DNA of 6,419 nt from RYN-124 sp046262175. Its GTDB lineage: Bacteria > Actinomycetota > Actinomycetes > Mycobacteriales > SCTD01. The number at the start of each line of letters is the position of its first letter. Position 1 is the stretch's first letter. The translations under genes and the position numbers were made by a program. The stretch is from positions 1 through 6,419 of the forward strand of contig JBHENF010000203.1 in NCBI GenBank assembly GCA_046262175.1. The letters run 5' to 3'. The notes beneath the pieces were generated by a model, which had not been told where the DNA came from, did not search any database, and saw only the letters and a program-made list of their open reading frames with translations. Below, in pieces: positions 5,902-6,419 of this stretch.

Positions 5902-6419
5902 ATGCCTGCCATCACGGTCGACGACGTCACCACCCTGCCCCGCGTAACCGCACCGGAGGACGCGCTGCAGCGCCCCGTCCGCTCTGTCACGACCGCTCCG
6001 CACGGCTTCGAGGGCGAGGGCTTCCCCGTCCGCCGCGCCTTCGAGGGCGTCGACCTGCGCGACCTCGACCCGTTCATCCACCTGGACCAGATCGGCGAGG
6101 TGGACTACGCGCCGGGCGAGCCGAAGGGCACGCCGTGGCACCCGCACCGGGGCTTCGAGACCGTGACCTACATGATGGACGGCGTCCTGCGGCACAACGA
6201 CTCGGAGGGCGGCGGCGGGCTCATCAGCGACGGCGACACCCAGTGGATGACGGCGGGCAAGGGGATCCTGCACATCGAGACGCCGCCGGAGGAGATCGTG
6301 GCCGCCGGCGGGCGCTTCCACGGCCTGCAGCTGTGGGTCAACCTGCCCGCGGCGCAGAAGTGGGTGCCCTCGCGCTACCAGGACATCGGCAGCCGCAACG
6401 TCGCGCTCCTGACCAGCGA
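5902..6419 (+). CDS. Pirin family protein (bicupin), 3' end outside the window
   Basis: 172 complete codons are visible and the gene runs off the right edge; full-length bacterial pirins usually have about 230-320 residues. The N-terminal cupin carries the pirin signature: WHPHRGFETVTYMMDG at 79-94, then GDTQWMTAGKGILHIE at 111-126. By family alignment the metal ligands are H80, H82, H124 and E126, matching the His-His-His-Glu set of human pirin (56, 58, 101, 103) with nearly the same spacing. RPVRSVTTAPHGFEGEG at 24-40 and the GLQLWVNLP segment near 141-149 are also typical. Pirins are cytosolic Fe-binding proteins; some, such as E. coli YhhW, show quercetin dioxygenase activity, but the physiological role of most bacterial members is unknown. 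The start is ATG at 5902, directly preceded by a purine-rich GGGCGGGAG that sits close to the codon. The gene is divergent from hrpA and may be controlled from the repeat-rich gap. Confidence 0.93.
   Translation, partial: MPAITVDDVTTLPRVTAPEDALQRPVRSVTTAPHGFEGEGFPVRRAFEGVDLRDLDPFIHLDQIGEVDYAPGEPKGTPWHPHRGFETVTYMMDGVLRHNDSEGGGGLISDGDTQWMTAGKGILHIETPPEEIVAAGGRFHGLQLWVNLPAAQKWVPSRYQDIGSRNVALLTS

Noticed and set aside
5712..6077. In-frame N-terminal extension of hrpA by 122 residues, starting at an ATG at 6077
   Set aside because: It runs antisense through the conserved start of the pirin gene, matches nothing in HrpA, and the known HrpA N-terminal pattern begins at the ATG at 5711.
5713..6321. 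202-codon open frame on the - strand opposite the pirin gene
   Set aside because: It is antisense to an unmistakable pirin coding region and shows no domain of its own.

Overview
The window comes from a high-GC bacterium, by eye around 70% G+C, with G/C-ending codons, two probable GTG starts and tightly packed genes. Gene content and protein style point to Actinomycetota; the genus cannot be told from this stretch. I see no mobile element, CRISPR array, tRNA, rRNA or phage gene. The five substantial genes belong to known families, so this looks like an ordinary chromosomal housekeeping region. The unexplained structure lies in the two short divergent intergenic gaps.

Layout from left to right. 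A SpoU/TrmH-type RNA 2'-O-methyltransferase gene (29-685, +) may be coupled to an upstream gene through an ATGA junction. It converges, with a 28-bp overlap, on a 2H phosphoesterase ('2'-5' RNA ligase family') gene (658-1155, -). A 154-bp divergent gap containing a 24-bp-spaced direct repeat leads to a small cytosolic GGDEF diguanylate cyclase (1310-1966, +). The cyclase converges, with an 11-bp overlap, on a full-length hrpA DEAH-box RNA helicase gene (1956-5711, -), which fills more than half the window. A 190-bp divergent gap holding a 14-bp near-perfect inverted repeat and smaller nested repeats separates hrpA from a pirin-family gene (5902 to the window end, +), cut off at its 3' side.

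Three of the five genes act on RNA or belong to RNA-processing families: the methyltransferase, the 2H enzyme and HrpA. The cyclase would make c-di-GMP and keeps both its catalytic residues and its inhibitory site. The genes alternate in orientation and form no operon, so any functional link between them is inference. Every gene is intact apart from window-edge truncation. No gene lies in a gap longer than 300 bases.
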